This document shows positions 43,301 to 56,900 of a stretch of DNA of 64,000 nt, piece by piece (within the stretch, counting starts at the first letter, position 1; every line of letters begins with the position of its first letter). The notes under the pieces are model-generated. The model saw nothing but the letters and a program-made list of their open reading frames with translations. It had not been told where the DNA came from and did not search any database. A program made the translations under genes and the position numbers. The stretch is from Neodontobutis hainanensis (Eukaryota > Chordata > Actinopteri > Gobiiformes > Odontobutidae): assembly GCA_024349245.1 (NCBI GenBank), contig JALDNG010000005.1, positions 16,159,001 to 16,223,000 on the forward strand, in the 5' to 3' direction.

Positions 43301-45419
43301 TTTAATCTATTCTGGAGCAGCACCGGGGGAGCGCGCATGTATGCACACAATCCACACACAGGGCTTTGATTTAAAGTGGAGTCGACGAGGAGGTCCAGCC
43401 AAGCGCTCCGCCAGGCCGCTCCCTCCCTCTGACACTTTTAGCAGCATGTCACGCAACCCTTGGCTCCGTGCACACACATGATGCCGTGCTTTCAGCCAAA
43501 GCTCTGCACCTTTGTCAGGGGAGGAGCACTTAGGCACGCTCGTATACACACTAGCACACACATACACAACATGTCTGCGGTTCACCCACTTAAGACTTGC
43601 ACCATCTTATTCTGGTCTGGTCACGTGTCTGTTGGGGGCACGCCTGGGATTGGACCAACTGTTTTAAAAGGGACTAGACATCTGACTTGTTCATAGAGTC
43701 TAGTCTAGTTATAGCTAAGTTTAGTTAAACTTTGTATATGTAGATGGAAATCCTAGAGTAAGAATTAAAAGGAGAGAAAACTGTTAACGGTCTATTGCTA
43801 GCTTCCTAAACTTAGAAGCTGCACTAGTTTCTTCTCTTTGATGCCACAAGTTCTGCTCATGTCACATTAATACTTGCAGCATCAAAAGCAATGTTTCTAA
43901 TACAAAGCATTGCACACTGTTGGAAAGTGGTGCTAATGCGGGGCACCTTTAACATCATTTTGACACCACAATGATGCTATATAAAGTTGTGTGACCAAAC
44001 TTTATATATGGTTTTATATACCACTCTATATTCTTTTCTTTTCTCGATTGTTAGTGACATGGGTGACGGATGTTTTATGTGGACTTGTGATATACAGTAT
44101 ACACACATGCAGATTGTGCTTGCACTCTCTCCACTCGTCCCAGGGTTGCATGCTGGGACTGATCCAAGAGTTTGACTCTTCCATTTATTTGTGCCATTTT
44201 TCTCCCGCTTTACTTTACTTTGTAAATATGTATATAGATAGATTTTGTTTAATTTAACCTTCATATTTTATTATATTTAAAATTCTGCTAATATTGTATA
44301 TACTTTTTTCATTCTATAACATGCACATCTTTCTTTTACTTTTTGCACTTTACCTTAATGTAGTGACAACAATTGGAGTAAATCAATTCCATACTAACAA
44401 AGACTCATGATCAACCCTTTGTGTTCTGGGACCATGACAAGTCAGGGACTGTGAGGCAAGACAATAAGGACAGTACATGATACACAGGAAACACCTGAAA
44501 AGTTATTAATAAAACTGAGCATTAATTAAACAATATAAGATGGAAAGATAGTGAAGTATAACTATGTGTAAATATGAGTGTAAGTAAGTTACGTTATGAA
44601 GATTGTGACGGGATTGAAAAATGCTAAGCTGAGACCAGATGAGAAAACACTAGTGTAGCAGGTTGTATAGCGAGTGTTATTTGATGTAGTCAAAATAACA
44701 CTCAAAACTTAGATCAATCTAAGTGTTGCCCCTTCGTCAAAAGAACACTTATGTACGCTTCTGAACACACTATTAAACATTCCTGAGTCTTCCAGCTTCC
44801 ACCATCTTACTCTATTCTGGTCTGGACTGGTCCTGTCTGTGCGTGACTGTGGCTGACTTTGGTAAGGGTGAATTAACACGGTGACCCAGTTTACTGTCTG
44901 AGGAGACTAGACATCAGCTGCAGATACATATACCCGCCCTCTGCTCATGCCGTTCTTATGTAATGTAAATTAAACAGGAAGCAGTAAAAACATTAGCACT
45001 ATTTGGGACCAGCTAAAGAGGCCTTTCTCCAGGAAACAAGTCTAATGCATAGTCTTTATAGAAAGTAGACATAACGGCAGATATGAAGAATTTCCCTTTT
45101 TGTTTTATTCCAACATGTTATGGTAAAAGCTATGAATCTTTACTTATTTTTTTCATAAGAATATAGGTCATCACATAGACAAGGAACATTTATTGTCCTT
45201 TTAAAAAATTATTCCGTCCACACAGTGTTGTCAAAAGCATGGCATCTTAATGAGAGTAGTGTAACTGTAAGGCCACGTTGGACCATCAAAATAAAATGAC
45301 ATTTGTGCATTGGATTAATGTAAATTAGTCAATTTAATCTAAATCATTACTCAGACCACACCTCATGAAAAGCAAAGTGATGAACTAGAACATCAACTTG
45401 TTAAGTTGTTTATTTGAAA

Positions 45420-45466
<47 letters not shown>

Positions 45467-48400
45467 TTGTAATAATAAATAATAAATATCAGTACAGCCC
45501 CCAAAAAAATGTGTTTAATACTAAAAAAATTATTTGATGTAATACTTGATTGTTTATTTTATTATATTATACATTGCTAAGCATTTGTTAAGCAGAATAC
45601 ACAATTTTCTAAAATATTTTTTTTGTTGAGCTTTGTATAGGTAAAGTAAATTCTAGAATGAATAATATTAAATTAGATTAAATTCCACATAAAAAACTGA
45701 ATACATTAAAACCCATTAAACGTGAGATTTCAATATTCATAAAATGAACCTTATTTCTTACCGGCAATGAAAATCATTTCACAGGACTCTATACTTAATA
45801 AAACGTGTACTTTTAGGTACTGACTCATACCTCATTAAATTATAATCAAATATAATGAAATATAATATAGCTTATTAAAACATTAACAAGTGTGCTTATA
45901 AAATAATAAGTATGTTATAGATTGGTAATGTTTTTGGTTTCAGCAGAAATATCCCTGTCCCTTGTTGGCCTTAATCAAAAGTGACTGCTATGGATTTTTA
46001 AATAATTTTATTTGTTGGGTTTATGTTTTTCTATGTGGGTTTGTTACACACACTGTGGAGGAATAGCAGCACAGAGACAGTTATTTTGAAAAAAAGACTG
46101 ACACAAATGCAGCATCTCGTGTTTTAAGTGGCATGATAAAGTTAAAATTATGTTGGTTTTAGGAATTTATATTTGTATCAAAAGAACTAACCAGGTTTAT
46201 ATTAAAATATTATGGCTATTAACTGATTAGTCTTCACTGAGCGTATATTTACACAAAATGTAGTTATTTGGGTTAATTTTCATTATCTGTTCTAATTTAT
46301 ATTTCTAGTTTATAAGTTAAATATTTTTGACGTTGTTGAGTTATAGGGGAACATGTCAAATGACATGAATTTTAAATAAAACCTTAATCTCTGTAGATTT
46401 TTTCAACAATTGTTTTTCTATTTCACAATTTTTTTTGACTAAGAATAATGTCTTAATTTGACAACATATGAGAAAATGAAACAAGCATTAAACATAAGAA
46501 ATCCTAAATAGTTTCTTGCTCTCCACTGACTTCCAATTCACTTCAAATTATTCCGACTTCAGGAGTCTCCAAAGGTATGTGACTTTCACTGTCTATGGAA
46601 AAAAAATGTATTCAGAAATACTTCAGAAGAATGCATATTAAAAATTCAATTTCTTGTTTATTTCTTGTCATCAGATCATTAAATGAAGACGGCCTCCAAA
46701 AGTCCTAACCTTTGTTGTCTGCACAAAAAGTAAAGTAAATGCAGAAGTCTACCCATTAAACTGTAAATGACTCTAGGATAAAAGTAAAAAAAAAACATTT
46801 TATACACAATTTGAAATTAATATTGGGAAATGCAATGTGCAAATAAACTGTAACTTTATAAATATAACAAGTCTTTAAACAAACATCTTAAAAAAACAAA
46901 AAACAAAATTAACATTCCACTGTGAGAGTTACAAAAGTATATTTCCCAGTCAATAGTCCATTCATTTAAAGTATACTGGTAGAATGAGGGTTAAATGATA
47001 CTTAACAATGTACCGTTATTGCAAAGTGTTTACAACACCGCGACCACACTTTTTTTTTCTTAATGGCCTGTTATGCATTTCTGCTCAGATGATAATTACC
47101 TGCGACTAATTAAAAAACGCCTTTTAGCCAGTGGCCCCTGAACCAGATACACACGTCGGCCCCAGACCCAGCTCAGGTGTGTATGCATGTCCTGCTCGTT
47201 TAGCTGACAAACTGCTTTTAGCGTTTAATTATCCATGGCTGTGTGATTAATAGGTTTTAATTACTGTAACCCACGGCGACCTAAAATATGCACAGGTCCT
47301 GTGCGGAGGTCAGTCATTCAGAACCATGAGAAAAGTCTGCAGAGACCAAAAATCACGTCTCACTGACTGAATATTCGTCGACCTCCGAGCAGCTTTTGAC
47401 CAGTGCTTGAACTTCTGCCTTTCACTTTGAAGTGGCTTCATTCACAGACAACAGCTTCAAACAGACTTCTTTATGCAGCCGAGAGGTTAGAACCTTCCAA
47501 ATGCTTTTATACATTCGACACACACTTGTGCCTGAGAGCTTACCTCAGACCAAAGTTGAACGTAATAAATGTTGAGTTCTTCCTCAGCAGAAAAACACCA
47601 GATGAGATCAAACACACTCAAGCACCTTTTGTTGAAGTTAAGAGGACTTTGCAACAATGGCCCTGTTTGCAAGTAGACTAATATTTAATGTTGACTTATT
47701 TATACAACAAACAAACAAAAGATTAGGACCCAAAAGTAGGTAGAGTTAATTTTTTTTAGACTTGCCAAGAAAATATCTCATTGCTTCATTTTAAAACCTA
47801 GAAGCAGTAAGTTCACATTTGCCTTATTTGTTTGGTTTAGTTCAATATGGATGCTGCACACCACACGTAACTAACCCTTACATCTTTAAGATGCAACTGA
47901 AAATATATTAAAACAAGTACAAATAGTGATTTCAAATTATTGTATGTGTGCGTACACTGGAATGTATAAAGTTTGCTAGATATAATTATGTATATTTTCT
48001 TAATATGACTAATATGTGAAAGTGTAAAGCTATGACGGCAGCGTAATACAAATGAAAGAAAAAACAACTTCCAAATACCCAATTTCTGTGTTATTGAATG
48101 TACCATGTTGTAATAGCAAATATGTTTGTCTGTATTAGTATAGCATATGAAATTATTATTTTGGTTGGAACTACCATGTTGTGGTTCAAATGTCCATTTT
48201 TGTAAAAATGTTAGCTGATGTAGTATGCTGCCGATGCTAATGGGGATTTTAATAAACATAAACATGAAGAGAAAAGAGCAATGAAACCAAACACGTGGTG
48301 GTTAAAGAAAGAAAGAAAAAATGCTCAGGATTGTTTTTGAAATAGCATTTCAAATCAGGTGCCATACCGTTACCAAGCACATTCCACATTAGCACATTTT

Positions 48401-50865
48401 ACTGATGTGAGTGTTCCAATTATGTTCAGACAAGGCACACCTTCTGGGGTTTGTCACAGCAGAAAAAAGCAGCATATAATTGATACAACTTCTTAATATA
48501 TTACTCTTATCTTTTTATCAACCAAGTCGGTGCAATGTGCGCACAGATAAGACAAATGTCAGTAAAGTTAGATTTCACTCTTCCCAGTATCTAATAACTC
48601 TAAAACATTAAAACATCTAAGACATTACTGGCCAACTGACAAACATTTAATAATTATATATGTTTTAAAAAAATTATATTATTATGTCTGCTTTGCACCA
48701 AAGGACTGGCACAGGACCACCACCCTGAGCGTCCACAACAGCCTGTTCCAAAGCCCCGCAATGGGACTCTAATTCCAGATAGCTCATTTAATTTGTGTTA
48801 GTTAAGAGAACAAATTGCATGGTTCATAATAAAAGGCAAATCGTTTTAATATAAAATTCCAAGAGAAAGACAGCAACAAGTTACCATCCATGTATAAACT
48901 GTGTGAACTTCTTTTGATTTTGTTCAAAATATTTATCTCTGAGATATACCCTCTGTTAAACCAATAACGATTACACACACAGTTTGGATTATGTGGGTAC
49001 TCACCGACACAGGAGTCTCGGTGCTCCTCAAACCCAGCCGAGCACACGCAGCGTCCGATGGGCACCAGCCACTCCCCCTCAGCGCTGCAGTACATTTTGG
49101 GGGTGTCTCGCTCCTCTGCGTGGTCCACACACTGGCCCCGGACCTCCACCAGAGAAGACGAGTCGGCCCCCGTCACTACGTCAGTGAACACAGCCAGGTT
49201 ACGACTCACACCCACGCAGCGCTTGTAGTAAACCCGCACCGACGTCAGGGCGATGCAGGCTCCAATGTCCTGGAAGGCCAAGTAGAAGCCCCGCCGGGTC
49301 AGAGGACCCACCCCGCGCACCTGAAGAAGACACAGGAGATTTAGATTTTCAGATCTGAGAAATATACACAACTGTTTACAGACTGACAGACAGATTGGCA
49401 TTAGCCACCAAAAATAAAAAATTATGCATAGACAAAATTATATTAGCATATGGCAACCACTATCGACTACATGTGTTTGCTGTCAGTGACTGGACAGAGA
49501 ACATTAGCTACTGATGTGTTTATGGAAATAAAACACCACATAAATAACACCACACGATAGACCTGGAGTTATAAAGTTTTAAAAGCTGCGCTTCCTCATC
49601 AAGGACAGTTAAACCTACATCTACCTGATAATATTGGCATAAAAGTTTTTAGGGTTTCTTTCTGTTAAACATATATTACAATAACATACATGGCAATTTT
49701 TGACATTACCTTACACAGATGCATATTAGGTATGGCTGCAAGGTTATGCAAAATATGGGACGAGTTTAGCCTTGCAGCATGTATCGTTATTTCCTTATAG
49801 GAAACAACACAGCAGCCTACATACTTTGGAACAGGTGGGATATTGCCTTCTGAGACCAGAGGTTTTTTTGATGACATGTCTAAATCAGCGTCTTTTACAT
49901 GTGTGCTCAATTCTTCCGGAGAAGTTGGATCCGAGGATGCATTTGAAAGCAGCCTGGTTCGCATGTGAACCAGGCTGGAGGAGTGAATGTTATGACCTCT
50001 GGCTTGTATTGAGAGACCTTCTACTTTATTGATGTTTTTTTTCGCAGGAGCTGCACGACTTCACATTTAAGCTACTAATTATGTCTGTACTTATTAATAG
50101 GATTGAGTCAGTGAGGTTGTGTCTGTACATAATAAATGTTAATTAATCAAGTGTTTCACATTAGAGAGAAAGCTGTAATGCAAAGTTTAGGTTTAACATT
50201 TCATTTACAAATGCTTTCCTAACTTGGCAACTGGTGTCTCACAATAAGCTACTGTAGTTTATGATGTGTTCAGGTGCTCCTCGGAAAGCACTTACCCATT
50301 TGTAGAGCGGCATAGATACATATGGGTCATTCTGCTTTTGTAATAAAGATAATATTGAGCCCAAATTATGGAGCACTTTTTAAAAGCTTTTTTTTTATAA
50401 TTTTGAAATTGTTTATATTGTAATTAAGTAATATACCACACCTCTAAAATGAGGGCCTGTTGTAAAGAGGCTGAGACTTTCTGAAGTTCCACTCGCTGTA
50501 AAAACATAGAACAGTGATTGAATTTGTGGACAGAGTTTGGCGGTACTTTGGCAGCAGTCATTAATCACACGCTCCACTCGCAACTAAAGAAAACACAAAA
50601 CAGAGGCACTTTTCCATCTTTATGTGCTCAGTCCGTACAGTACATCCCCGCTGACTATCTTGTTATCGCTGCAAATTGTATCAAGACATCTAATACCACA
50701 ACTTTCTGTAAGTTTTTGTGAGGGGAAATAATATAAAGAAATGTATACAAACATTATAATGTAAACTCATTTAAATGCAATAGGGTCCAGTTTATGATCA
50801 GGTAAGGCACACAAGCAAATTCACAATTTCAAAAAGACAATTTACACAATGTACCTTTAAAGTAT

Positions 50866-50959
<94 letters not shown>

Positions 50960-53900
50960 TAATACATTAGAAGTTGTAGTATTATAGCTGATGTGTGACG
51001 AGAAGGCTTCAATTGAAACAGTGGGTGTGTTGCCTGTTCAGACTCACTTCATAAAACAGTAAATATGAGTCATATTAAGAAAATATCTAGTTTTTTTATT
51101 TGTCTATGTCTATCCTTAGTTGATAATAAAATAATAACAAATGTAAGATTAAGGAATTGATTTGCAATTATTTTTAACTAGCATAATATTCTAAACATGT
51201 ACGGATGTATGGATTTTGTAAAACATTTAATTATGTTCAATTCACCAACACTATCTTAACTATTCTGAGCAGTTTAGTCAATTTATAATAGACACAAGCT
51301 CAGATCATCTTCTTCTTCTGCTTGGTGTTTAACAGCAGTTGGTAACCATCTATAAAGGTTCATTTTTGCCCCAACTCTCCGGTGGGGTTGATCATTATTT
51401 TAAGTTCAACAACTCCAGTTTTTCCACAAATCTTCCTTCAGTTGGAAATGAGTGATTATTTTCTGGTTCTGAAAGAGGTTTCCCAATTAATTTAAACGTA
51501 CTGTTTACATTCAAAATCAAAGCTGAGCTCAGGTCAAACTGAACCAATGCATCAGGCAGTTTACCACAGCATCATGTATTTATTTTCTTCCACTTATTTT
51601 TCATGGGTCAGGAGGAGGCTGAAGACTTTGGGCAATGTTTTATTACTGTTCAGCATTCTTTCCATTGTGCCACGTACTCAAAGACAACACACGTTTACAA
51701 TACTTTCTGCAGACTCTGAAATACATTGGAATATTTTTTGTCTGTTAAAGTCCTCAGTGCAGCATGAGAACATGTTTTCAAACTGATGTGATGGATTGAC
51801 GATGGATCGAACAGATTTTTCATTGTCAGATTGACTCACAGCTCTTATCGCACAAATACTGTGGGCTAATTAGACGGATAATTATGAGCAGTGTGGGTCT
51901 GTCTGAGCTGTAATCAGAGTGTTTTACGCTTTACCGAGTCCACGTCAGAAGTGAAACATATGTTGTTTAATCAGCTGCTGTTGGAGGTCTTTAGTGAATT
52001 CTTCCTCACTTTGTGCAATATAACACCACTAATAACACATGGTGTGCTTTAAATGTAATGTGAAATTGCATAAAAAGTCAAAGTTTGTATAAAAATGATA
52101 TATGTTTCTTGCTGTGATTATAGTGCATGTACAAAAGAAGGAATGAATGTCTAATCAGCCTTTTGACATTTATCCCGTTTGAATATTAACTCTGAAAAAC
52201 TGCAAAATGACACGGTTGATTTTGAATACAAAAATATGGTTGATGATAAGGTCAGAGCAATATGAGATGTTCAAGAATATATTTACATTTATATTCAAGT
52301 ATATTTTCAATAGTGTATAATTGCCTCAAAGTAACACTTATTTAACTATTTTGGAAAATATTTGAATGTTAAGCTCCATTATTACTTAATGTAATGTAAT
52401 TAACTCCTTGTTCCTTCCACTGCCCAGAGTGGACAATGAGCCTTATTCATAAATGTTTTTGTAAGAAGCTTTCTTGGAGAATTTCAGAGAAGGGTCTAGG
52501 TGGGATTCATGAAGCATTCTCAAACATTCATCTTAGCAACGTGCGCCCATCATTAACATGGCATTAACATAACAATAATCTAAGGAACACGCTGCCAATG
52601 CCTTAACTTAATAACTTTGTACCATGCTTTTTGTCACCATTGAGTAATACCTCCCACCGTTATATTCCATACTAATGAGCAGGAAACTACCACAAACAGT
52701 AAAGCGGCGGACCACAGTGAATGAATATTATATATCAAAACAACAAAATAAGGCAAAAATTTAACTGGGATTTTTTTAAATATTCAATTACAAAGGGAGA
52801 CTTGGGGGGTTTCTTTGAGTCAACCTACAGTTCTCTGTTCTATGAATCTACTGCCTATGACCCCCACAAAGACTGACCAGTGACTGAAAAGCACAGCCAA
52901 TAGATTTTACCTTTTAGTGTGCATAATAACACCTATTTGATTTATTATTTTATCATGCTGTATTCTGTTTTAAATCACATTCTGCCTTTTCAGAATAACA
53001 GTAATAAACTACTAACAAAAAGCTACCATTCCAAGGCAATCGCCATGTAAATTAGTTTTTGGTGTCAGTGCTAACTCTGAATTGATTGCCTCTATATCAC
53101 CAACACTGTGCAGTGTGAGCTTTAACTCTTTTTATAACAATGTAAAATATTTAATACAAGTATAAATCAAATTTTTTTAAACCAATTTTTAGGCTTTTAT
53201 CAATATTCCAGTGTTTCCCCTGACACTGTTTGCTGCTAATACGAGTGAAACTGTAGAGAAAGGGATATAGTGTAGAAATGTGTGCAGAGGTGGTACCTCA
53301 GTGTTGAGTTTGAGTCGCCGTACTCCCAGGTCAACTCCGGTGAAGCTCTCATCTGCAGCGATAGTGTCAATCTTGATGAACTGGTTTTCCCGAATGGACG
53401 AGCCGACTGCACGATCCGACTCATAGTAGTAGAGATTAAACGTCTCCTGCGTATGACAAAGAGTGCCGTGGTCAACAAGAAAAACAGTGTTTTTGATACA
53501 TCTTTAATTGAGAAAAAGAGTGTGTCAAAGTAATGCCAAGTTTTAATGTGTCTTGCAAAGAAATTTTGGTTGCTTGGCCACTGCTTTTTATAACAAAAAG
53601 TAACAGATAAAATATACAAATAAGCTCAGGGATTGCTAAAAAAAAGTTTTGAAAAATTAGCTTTTGTTGGAAAGCAGCATTTAGTGGGTGTGGTTTGCAA
53701 CAATATGACATAGCCACTAAATAAGTTTTAGATAAAACAAGTAATATGCAGTAACTATTTTGAATATTGCGCAATACTGAATATAGTATAATAATGTCAT
53801 GATAATAATTCGAGCTGTGATATATGCAATAGTAAAAAACACTTGTTGAAGCAGGGACTAAATTAAGATCAAAGACTGAGCCAGGACTAAACTGCTTTTA

Positions 53901-56900
53901 TGCTTGGACCCACTACAGTTGGATTAACAGCTTTGTTTGAAAAGTAAATGTCCATCACATGGAAGACCACAGCGTTGTTACAAACAGTTCATTGTGATAT
54001 GGCTATTACGATTAATGATATTGTGCTAGCAGTAAATTTGTGATATATTCTCCAGCCCAATCACTAATACTGAACTCCATAAGAAATAGTTAACAAATAA
54101 AAAGCACTTTGTTGTTTTTGTCCCCGCTACAGTAGTGCACTTTTGGCTAGGATGTGTTTTAGTGATGAGAGGGACACATTTTGTGTTTGTGCTTAATATT
54201 TTAATAGTATAAGTATTTAGATTATACTTGAACAAGCGCCAAGAATCCAAACAGACAGCAGTCTTTAGTTCCAGCATTTAGATATTATACTATACTTTTG
54301 GAACTAAAGCGAAGGACATGGTATACTTTTTAGGATGTTTTGTACTTCTTAGGACAATAGTAGCAGCTCTAAAAGTGTGCCATATTGACACAAACCATAC
54401 CATACTGCTCCAGTGGAAATGCCTTATATGTATGAAACAGTCTATTTTGTCATTGTCACTTTTCTCTGTGGCTTGTCTCTTCACCTCTCAGTCCTTTTTT
54501 AGACTCACTGCAGGCCTCTTTAGCTAAGGCTTAGCACTCATTATCACTGTGTGATTGTGGGGCTTTACACGATCAAGTGTGAGCTGAAAATTAGTCCCAA
54601 AGTTAGCCTTTGTTGGATTTTAAGTGGAAGTTTAACATAGCCTTGCAGCTTTGAGGTGGAACCCTGGGATGACTCACTCAAACGATGAGCCTAAACCCAC
54701 TTAATGCATTAAAACTTTAAATTGGATTAAAATGTGATTGAGAATCCAGATGAAAGTTCTGAAATGCACTGCACACTTCAAACTAAAATAGTTTCCCATT
54801 GCCTCTTACATTAAACATTAGATATAAACTGTCTTCTCTTGATCCAATAAAAATACAACTAATACAACTAAAAGCAGTATAATGCATTTGTCCAGGTATG
54901 AAGAGAAAATGTTCCTCACACATTTCAATAACTAGACTTTATGCTAAGTCTGCCTCTACCAGTGTATAGTCTCATCCCGTACAGTTTTTATGGGCGCTTG
55001 TGGACTCCTGTAATTCCTCGTTGAAGCAGTTTGTTGCATCCTTTTTTTTTTAATTAAACTATTTGGACCAATGGTTGAGTAATAATGTCTCTCAGACAAA
55101 AATCATTAAAGGAGTTCCACATGGAACTGTTCTTGCTCCATTTATCTTCAAGTTAAATAAATGGGGTGGCAGTGGCTCAGTGGTAGAGCGGTCGTCTTTC
55201 AACCGGAAGGTAGTGGGTTCGATTCCCGCTCTTCCCACAATTCATACTGTCGTTGTGTCCTTAACCCCCCTTGCCTCGTATGAATGTGTAAGAATGTTCA
55301 GTGAATGTATGGGGCGATGGTCAGAGAGGCCGTAGGTGCAAAATGGCTGCCACGTCTCTGTCAGTCTGCCCCAGGGCATCTGTGGCTACAGTTGTAGCTT
55401 ACCATCACCAGTGTGTGACTGTGTATTAATGAATAATGGACGGCCTGTAAGTGCTTTGAGTCCCTTGGTCCTTTGGAAGAAAAGCGCAATATAAATCCAA
55501 TCCATTATTATTATTAAATAGTATTACAAATTTACTGTATACTACCTATTAGTATTACCATATTGAAAAATTCTTCAAACTGCTTTGAGGTTTGCATCAA
55601 AGATAAAGTTAACCCTCATTTCTTCAAACAGTGACCATCAGTGGATTAGAATTGAAAAGGTGTCCCCTTAAAAACCAGAAGTGCATCTGGACAATAAACT
55701 GGATTGAGACATAAAAAATGTTGGTTTAATATAATCTTGCATCTTTGTAACTAACCGCTGTGGAAAGAAAAGAAAGCTCTGAAATGAGGGTCTGGCAAAA
55801 AGGAGTATTTGGGATTACCACAATCTTTAGTAAATCCCCATCAACATTGGACGCACTAGGGTGCTTTCAGTATTAAAATAAAACCAGATGGACAGAGAGT
55901 CTTGGGTGGATTTGTCTGGCACAAGTCACCTATTCTGCACCTATTCTATTTTGAATGTTTTTTGAATGGGCACTGTTGTAAAGTAGTGTACAATGTTTTG
56001 GAATGACATACTTTGTTGTTTCTCACCTCCCTCTTGGGCCATACCCCTGTGAGCCTGTGCATGTGTTTATAGGTGAGTGTTACCTTGCAGGTGCCCAGGA
56101 CTCCGGGCATGCTGTTGCAGTCTCTGAGTGTAAACTTGACCTCAATGTAGATTCTCCTGGCTCCCTCTCGAGGGAGCCAGCCTGTCCTCAGCCAGTTGTT
56201 CTGACTGGGACTCATCACGTTACACACCTGGTTCAACAAAACAAGCAAACACCAGTGTCACAGTCATCAAGGGGCTGTTTATAGCAGCACTAAGACTCAA
56301 AAGCTGGTCTAGGTAGTTTTTTCTGTGAATGCATTGATGACAGTGACAATAAAATGAAGTGGACTGGGAGAAATATGACGTCATGCATTGAGCACAGAAT
56401 TTTTGATGTTGTGTTGAGTTTTATGGAGCCAAACGTTACCATATTTGGAACAAGGTCAGTTTCAAAAGTGCAAAACATGGCTGATTCAAAAGTAGCTGTT
56501 CCTAGCTAGCAATGCTAACAACATTACAACAGAACTTCAAGAAACACATAGACTACCACAGAGACTAACTATATTCACAGTAGCACTAATGTAACCTTTA
56601 TTACAGTTAAATGCAAATGATGAAAGTCTTATGAATAACTTTGAAGCTAGTAGCTATGCTATAAGCAGCTAGATAGCTAGTAATCACACCAGAATCTCAA
56701 ATAAAAGGCAGCTATGTTTGATGATCTATCAAATACTTCCAGAATATGTAGCCACTGCTAACAATGTCCACGCCTATTTACTGTCAATGAGCAACCTTTG
56801 CCCAATAAGGCTAATAGATGTTATATATATTTATCAATTAATCCCTTTTGCATGTATTGCATGTTGTGTATGATGTGTGCATGAGCTGCAAATTTGCCAA

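Larger units (their letters stand above)
26644..49004 (-). other. epha8: 22.4-kb intron between exons 3d and 4
   Basis: The largest intron in the window, GT-AG (gtgagt ... tttgcag). It contains candidate conserved elements (26885-27180, 36570-36750, 47050-47290), tRNA-like and SINE pieces (27845-27905, 29970-30150, 30374-30406, 37888-37957, 40321-40390, 42819-42941), two MITE-like copies (31940-32110, 38684-38911), a hairpin (29182-29218) and simple repeats (37331-37361, 38992-39010, 45425-45461). A diverged pair of ~100-bp segments (about 43590-43690 and 44790-44910) shares caccatctta and gactagacatc wording. No host exon was seen in it. Confidence 0.85.
49321..53296 (-). other. epha8: Extra intron C inside ancestral exon 3
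   Basis: 3976 bp, GT-AG (gtacca ... cttcttcag), phase 0, between GAG and GTG. It contains a (GT)45 microsatellite and the second copy of an inverted interspersed repeat (52455-52590). No ORF recognised. Confidence 0.88.
53447..56083 (-). other. epha8: Extra intron B inside ancestral exon 3
   Basis: 2637 bp, GT-AG (gtaaca ... tacgcag), phase 0, between AAG and GAG. It contains a short LINE RT fragment (55066-55160) directly followed by a full-length SINE (55163-55516). Confidence 0.88.

Noticed and set aside
43307..43585. 92-codon minus-strand ORF near 43.4 kb as a small protein gene
   Set aside because: No start context, domain or splice support. It lies in a Cys/Pro-rich stretch overlapping other shadow frames.
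55163..55240. Functional tRNA gene
   Set aside because: The A- and B-boxes are good, but the sequence continues into a SINE body and tail shared by several other copies.
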